In this document: one piece after another, positions 60,052 to 64,000 of the stretch | Numbering within the stretch: position 1 is the stretch's first letter | How the letters are laid out: each line of letters opens with the position of its first letter | NCBI RefSeq assembly: GCF_030283145.1 | Contig: NZ_JASNWE010000001.1 | Coordinates: 248,001-312,000, forward strand | Source: Actinomadura xylanilytica | GTDB taxonomy: Bacteria > Actinomycetota > Actinomycetes > Streptosporangiales > Streptosporangiaceae | Direction: 5' to 3' | Length of the DNA: 64,000 nucleotides | Program-made: the position numbers and the translations under genes | The notes under the pieces: generated by a model | What the model was told of the DNA's origin: nothing | Database searches by the model: none | The model's input: the letters and a program-made list of their open reading frames with translations, nothing else

Positions 60052-60804
60052 GTGCCTGGACCAGTGCAGTCGATCGAACGGGCCGCCGCCATCCTGCGGC
60101 TGCTCGCCCGCGGCTCGGGCCGGCTCGGGGTCGGCGAGATCGCCGGTTCGCTCGGCCTGGCGCGCGGCACCGCGCACGGCATCCTGCGCACGCTCCAGCG
60201 GGTCGGCTTCGTCGAGCAGGACGCGGCCACCGGCAAATACCAGCTCGGCGCGGCGCTGCTGCACCTCGGCACCAGCTACCTCGACGTCAACGAGCTGCGC
60301 TCCCGGGCGATCAACTGGGCCGACGCGCTCGCCGCGCGCAGCGGCGAGGCGGTCCGGATCGGCACCCCCCTCGACGGCCAGGTCCTGGTCGTCCACCACG
60401 TGTTCCGGCCGGACGACACGTTGCAGACCCTCGACGTCGGCACCCTCATGCCGCTGCACGCCACCGCGCTCGGCAAGGTGCTGCTCGCCTACGACGCCGG
60501 CGCCGTCGCCGAGCTGATCCCGTTCAGCCGCCGTACGATCACCTCGCCGCGGGCGCTCGCCCGCGCGCTGGCCGAGGTCCGGGAGACCGGATGGGCCGCC
60601 GAGGTGGAGGAGTTCACCGTCGGCGAGGCCGGCCTGGCCGCGCCGATCCGCGGCTACGGCGGGCTGGTCGTCGGGGCCATGGGCGTCTCGGGCGCCGTCG
60701 AGCGCCTGTGCGACGCGCAGGGCCGGCCCCGTTCACAACTCATGACCTACGTGCGCGACGCCGCGCGCGCGGTCTCCCGCGACCTCGGAGCCTCCCGTTG
60801 GTGA
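60052..60804 (+). CDS. IclR family regulator of glycerol metabolism (GylR-like)
   Basis: A 250-aa regulator. The N-terminal winged helix is IERAAAILRLLARGSGRLGV and EIAGSLGLARGTAHGILRTL; the effector-binding domain has LMPLHATALGKVLLAYDAGA and GLAAPIRGYGGLVVGAMGVS. GylR controls the glycerol operon in Streptomyces, and this gene sits between glpF-glpK and a second glpK with matching palindromes. So it very likely represses both units and is released by glycerol or glycerol-3-phosphate. The GTG start is set by the -10 box; an upstream open frame is not supported. Confidence 0.9.
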   Translation: MPGPVQSIERAAAILRLLARGSGRLGVGEIAGSLGLARGTAHGILRTLQRVGFVEQDAATGKYQLGAALLHLGTSYLDVNELRSRAINWADALAARSGEAVRIGTPLDGQVLVVHHVFRPDDTLQTLDVGTLMPLHATALGKVLLAYDAGAVAELIPFSRRTITSPRALARALAEVRETGWAAEVEEFTVGEAGLAAPIRGYGGLVVGAMGVSGAVERLCDAQGRPRSQLMTYVRDAARAVSRDLGASRW

Positions 60805-60836
60805 GGCCCGCACGACGCCTGCGGAAGTAGGGACCC

Positions 60837-62372
60837 ATGGCAGAGCGCTACGTGATGGCCCTGGACCAGGGCACGACATCGACGCGGTGCATCCTGTTCG
60901 ACCGGAACGGCCGGCTCGTGTCGGTCACCCAGCGCGAGCACAAGCAGCACTTCCCGAGGCCCGGCTGGGTCGAGCACGACGCCATGGAGATCTGGCGCAA
61001 CCTGGAGCGGATCGCGCCGGAGTCCATCGCCCAGGCGGGCGCCACCCCGGACCAGGTGGCCGCGCTCGGCATCGCCAACCAGCGCGAGACCACCGTGCTG
61101 TGGGACCGCCACACCGGCCGGCCGATCGGCCGCGCCATCGTGTGGCAGGACACCCGCACCGACACGCTCGTCGACGAGCTGTCGCGCGCGCCGCTGGCCG
61201 AGACCATCCACGAGCGCTGCGGCATCCCGCTGGCCACCTACTTCTCCGCCCCGCGGATCCGCTGGCTGCTCGACCACACCCCCGGCCTGCGCGAGCGCGC
61301 CGAGCGCGGCGACGTGCTGTTCGGGACGATGGAGAGCTGGCTGATCTGGAACCTGACCGGCGGCCCGGCCGGCGGCAGCCATGTCACCGACGTGACCAAC
61401 GCCAGCCGGACGCTGCTGATGGACCTCACCACGCTCGACTGGGACCAGGGCCTGCTCGACTTCTTCGGTGTGCCGCGCGCGATGCTGCCCGAGATCTGGC
61501 CGTCCACCGCGGTGTACGGCGCGGCCACGCACGTGCTGCCCGGTGTCCGCATCGCGGCGGCGCTCGGCGACCAGCAGGCGGCGCTGTTCGGGCAGACCTG
61601 CTTCGCCCCCGGCGAGGCCAAGTGCACCTACGGGACGGGCAGCTTTCTGCTCCTCAACACCGGGACCGCGCCGGTCCGCTCGACGCACGGCCTGCTGACC
61701 ACCGTCGGCTACAAGATCGACAACGAGCCGGCCGTGTACGCCCTGGAGGGCTCGATCGCCATCACCGGTGCGCTGGTCCAGTGGTTCCGGGACGGGCTCG
61801 GCATCATCGGCAGCGCCCCCGAGATCGAGACGCTCGCCCGCACCGTCGACGACAACGGCGGCTGCTACATCGTGCCCGCCTTCTCCGGGCTGTTCGCGCC
61901 GCACTGGCGCAGCGAGGCGCGCGGCATCATCGTCGGGCTGACCTCCTACATCACCAAGGGGCACCTGGCCCGCGCGGTGCTGGAGGCGACCGGCTGGCAG
62001 ACCCGCGAGGTGGTGGACGCGATGAACGCCGACTCGGGACTGGCTCTCAAGGCGCTCAAGGTGGACGGCGGGATGACCGCCGACAACCTGCTCATGCAGT
62101 TCATCGCCGACGTCCTCAACGTGCCGGTGGTGCGCCCGATGGCCGCCGAGACCGTGTCGCTCGGCGCCGCCTACGCGGCGGGGCTGGCCGTCGGCTACTG
62201 GCCCGACCTGGAGGGGCTGCGCCGCAACTGGCACCGGGCGGGCCAGTGGCAACCGGCTATGGACCCCGTGCACCGCGCCAATGAGTACGACAACTGGCGG
62301 CGGGCCGTCGAGCGCACCTTCGACTGGATCCGGCCCTCCCGGCAGCACTCCCCGGAGGGCACCGGCGCCTAG
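60837..62372 (+). CDS. glpK: Second glycerol kinase
   Basis: A 511-aa FGGY kinase, clearly homologous but divergent from the first copy (for example [20 protein letters not shown]). [39 protein letters not shown], and [18 protein letters not shown] match GlpK. It follows iclR in the same direction by 32 bases and ends in a TAG that belongs to a MITE-like element. Its start ATG has a weak GGAAGTAGGG upstream. It may have slightly different kinetics or expression; the reason for two copies is not visible. Confidence 0.93.
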   Translation: MAERYVMALDQGTTSTRCILFDRNGRLVSVTQREHKQHFPRPGWVEHDAMEIWRNLERIAPESIAQAGATPDQVAALGIANQRETTVLWDRHTGRPIGRAIVWQDTRTDTLVDELSRAPLAETIHERCGIPLATYFSAPRIRWLLDHTPGLRERAERGDVLFGTMESWLIWNLTGGPAGGSHVTDVTNASRTLLMDLTTLDWDQGLLDFFGVPRAMLPEIWPSTAVYGAATHVLPGVRIAAALGDQQAALFGQTCFAPGEAKCTYGTGSFLLLNTGTAPVRSTHGLLTTVGYKIDNEPAVYALEGSIAITGALVQWFRDGLGIIGSAPEIETLARTVDDNGGCYIVPAFSGLFAPHWRSEARGIIVGLTSYITKGHLARAVLEATGWQTREVVDAMNADSGLALKALKVDGGMTADNLLMQFIADVLNVPVVRPMAAETVSLGAAYAAGLAVGYWPDLEGLRRNWHRAGQWQPAMDPVHRANEYDNWRRAVERTFDWIRPSRQHSPEGTGA

Positions 62373-62545
62373 GCCGTGTTTCAAAGCCCGGCCCGGCGTC
62401 CTCGCCTAGGGCTCGGACACCGACCGTGCTTGGGCGAGCGCGACATCGCTCCGCGATCTGACCGGTGGGGCTCGCCTCCGGCTTCGCCCCACCGGCCAGG
62501 CAACGCGCTCGCGCGACGACCGAGGCAATTTGAGACAGGACCTAG
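62369..62545. mobile_element. 177-bp MITE-like element between glpK2 and glpD
   Basis: The ends are inverted copies: CTAGGCCGTGTTTCAAA (62369-62385) and, reverse complement of the right end, CTAGGTCCTGTCTCAAA (62529-62545), 14 of 17 identical. CTAG at both ends could be the target duplication, as in IS5-type insertions. Inside is a perfect 10-bp hairpin CCGGTGGGGC/GCCCCACCGG (62462-62495). There is no coding sequence. It supplies the TAG stops of both convergent genes. Confidence 0.72.
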
Positions 62546-64000
62546 GCGATCTTCTCCGGACGTCCCGTCCTGCCCGCGTCCCCGGCGGCCCGGGGATCCT
62601 TGCGGGCGCGCAGCCACACGTTCGCGGCGGCGAGGTCGTCGGGCTGCTCCTGCGCCTCGCGCTCGGCCTCGACCAGCCGGACGTAGGTGGCGGCCTCGCG
62701 GGCGGTCCGCTCCGCGTCCCAGCCGAGTACCGGGGCCATCAAGGAGGCCGCCACCACGGCGGACTCGGTGCCCCGGTCCCTGGACTCGATCGAGATCCGG
62801 GTCCGCCGCGCCAGCACGTCCTCGACGTCGCGCGCGCCCTCGTGGGTCGCGGCGTACACGACCTCCGCCCGCAGGTAGCCGTCGCCGCTCGGCAGCGGCT
62901 CGGCGAGGGACGGGTCGGCCGCGATGAGGTCCAGCACCTCGTCCACCAGCGTCCCGTACCGGCGCAGGAGCTGCGCGACGCGGCGGACGGGCAGCCCGGC
63001 GGCCAGCGCCAGCGCGGACCGGCGGTTCCACAGCGCCCGGTACCCGTCCGCGCCGACGAGCGGCACGTCCTCGGTCACCGACGCCGGGACCGCCGCGCCG
63101 TCCAGGCCGCGGACGGCCTCGTCGACGGCGTCCTCGGCCATCACCCGGTAGGTGGTGTACTTGCCGCCCGCGATGACGACCAGGCCGGGCACCGGCGTCC
63201 CCACCAGGTGCTCGCGGGACAGCTTGGCGGTCTGGTCGGACGCGCCGGACAGCAGCGGGCGCAGCCCCGCGTAGACGCCCTCGACGTCGTCCTTGGCGAG
63301 CGGCTCGGCCAGCACCCGGTTCGCGTGCTCCAGCAGGTAGTCGATGTCGGCGGCGGTGGCCGCGGGGTGGTCCTTGTCGAGGTCCCAGTCGGTGTCGGTG
63401 GTGCCCACGATCCAGTGCCGGCCCCACGGGATGACGAACAGCACGCTCCGCTCGGTGCGCAGGATCAGCCCGCTGGAGGAGTCGATCCGGTCCCGCGGGA
63501 CGAGCAGGTGAACGCCCTTGGACGCGCGGACGCGCACGCTGCTCGCGTCGGCCAGCGCCTGCGTCTCGTCCGTCCAGACACCGGTCGCGGCGACGACCTG
63601 CCGGGCCCGCACCTCGATCTCGGCGCCGGTCTCCTGGTCGGCCACGACCGCGCCGGTGACGCGCTCGCCGTCGCGCAGGTAGCGGACGACCTTGGCCCGG
63701 TTGGCGACCAGGGCGCCGTAGGAGGCGGCGGTGCGCACCAGCGACATGGTGTGCCGGGCGTCGTCGACCTGCGCGTCCCAGTACTGGACCGCCCCGACAA
63801 GCGCGCCCGGCTTGAGGCCGGGCGCGACCTTCAGCGCGCGCCGCTTGGTGAGGTGGCGGTGGTGGGGCAGGCCGCGCGAGGCGCGCCCGGCGGCGCCCAT
63901 CGTGTCGTACAGCAGGACGCCCGCGCCCACGTACGGGCGCTCCCAGACGCGGTGGCTGAGCGGGTAGAGGAACGGGACGGGGCGGACCAGGTGCGGCGCG
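62542..64000 (-). CDS. glpD: Glycerol-3-phosphate dehydrogenase, C-terminal 485 residues (cut by window edge)
   Basis: The visible part of an aerobic, FAD-dependent, membrane-associated G3P dehydrogenase that oxidises glycerol-3-phosphate to dihydroxyacetone phosphate. Reading from the edge: LVRPVPFLYPL, VGAGVLLYDTMG, KVAPGLKPGALVGAVQYWDA, RQVVAATGVWTDETQ, VLFVIPWGRHWIVGTTDTDW, and GLVVIAGGKYTTYRVMAED, all diagnostic of GlpD. The C-terminal DAO_C region follows to PEKIA. The FAD-binding N-terminus lies beyond the window. Its stop codon lies in the MITE-like element, so the natural C-terminus may have been altered by a few residues. Confidence 0.95.
   Translation of the reverse strand, partial: APHLVRPVPFLYPLSHRVWERPYVGAGVLLYDTMGAAGRASRGLPHHRHLTKRRALKVAPGLKPGALVGAVQYWDAQVDDARHTMSLVRTAASYGALVANRAKVVRYLRDGERVTGAVVADQETGAEIEVRARQVVAATGVWTDETQALADASSVRVRASKGVHLLVPRDRIDSSSGLILRTERSVLFVIPWGRHWIVGTTDTDWDLDKDHPAATAADIDYLLEHANRVLAEPLAKDDVEGVYAGLRPLLSGASDQTAKLSREHLVGTPVPGLVVIAGGKYTTYRVMAEDAVDEAVRGLDGAAVPASVTEDVPLVGADGYRALWNRRSALALAAGLPVRRVAQLLRRYGTLVDEVLDLIAADPSLAEPLPSGDGYLRAEVVYAATHEGARDVEDVLARRTRISIESRDRGTESAVVAASLMAPVLGWDAERTAREAATYVRLVEAEREAQEQPDDLAAANVWLRARKDPRAAGDAGRTGRPEKIA

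Overview
The window is about 64 kb of very GC-rich chromosome from a filamentous actinomycete. Evidence includes two DUF574 (Methyltransf_19) methyltransferases, a SARP regulator with a TTA leucine codon as its third codon, and NarL-type signalling. There are also many P450, flavoprotein, MFS and MarR/TetR/IclR genes, frequent GTG/TTG starts, and -10 boxes (TANNNT) 6-7 nt before start codons. Streptosporangiales/Thermomonosporaceae (Actinomadura-like) fits best, but that placement is an inference.

Left part (1-8.6 kb): a zone of gene decay around a few intact genes. It holds a doubly truncated tyrosine integrase, a D-aminoacylase-type amidohydrolase with a TetR regulator, and a collapsed flavin monooxygenase. 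An intact SDR follows behind a 45-codon SDR remnant, then a response-regulator fragment, a frameshifted N-methyltransferase and a frameshifted KedN5-like B12/radical SAM gene. A secreted protein and a NUDIX hydrolase close this part.

Most interesting part (10.1-15.1 kb): a compact five-gene unit that looks like a peptide-modification (RiPP-like) operon. In order it encodes a 58-aa peptide with a charged helical N-terminal part and a His-rich tail, an HExxH protein resembling the aKG-HExxH peptide beta-hydroxylase family, and an aldo/keto reductase. A DUF4915/TIGR03032-like protein and a SAM methyltransferase follow. The N-terminus of the reductase carries a 33-residue segment that aligns without gaps to the peptide (13 identities). 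The unit has its own promoter and inverted repeats and ends in a strong hairpin.

Middle (15-43.6 kb): mostly stand-alone metabolic and transport genes. These are an alpha/beta hydrolase, a DUF4132 protein, a PLP lyase, a GNAT, an acyl-CoA ligase, a DUF574 methyltransferase and a 1094-aa secreted subtilase. A cis-prenyltransferase is coupled to an MpaB-type oxygenase with EF-hands. MFS pumps with a MarR regulator, a ricin-B lectin, a BVMO-like flavoprotein, a CrtI-like oxidoreductase, a P-loop kinase and a NarL two-component pair follow.

Right part (43.6-64 kb): an IS630 remnant, an Rnl2-like RNA ligase and an APH-fold kinase. An ArsB/NhaD permease lies behind a well-folded leader RNA (riboswitch candidate). 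Next come an acyl-ACP desaturase, DUF72, a cold-shock-domain protein, a large SARP-NB-ARC-TPR regulator disrupted in frame by a 78-bp tandem repeat, and a P450-methyltransferase-GNAT group. The last block is a glycerol locus: glpF-glpK, a divergent IclR regulator with a second glpK, and a convergent glpD. A 177-bp MITE-like element between the second glpK and glpD supplies the stop codons of both genes. I found no rRNA, tRNA or CRISPR array.
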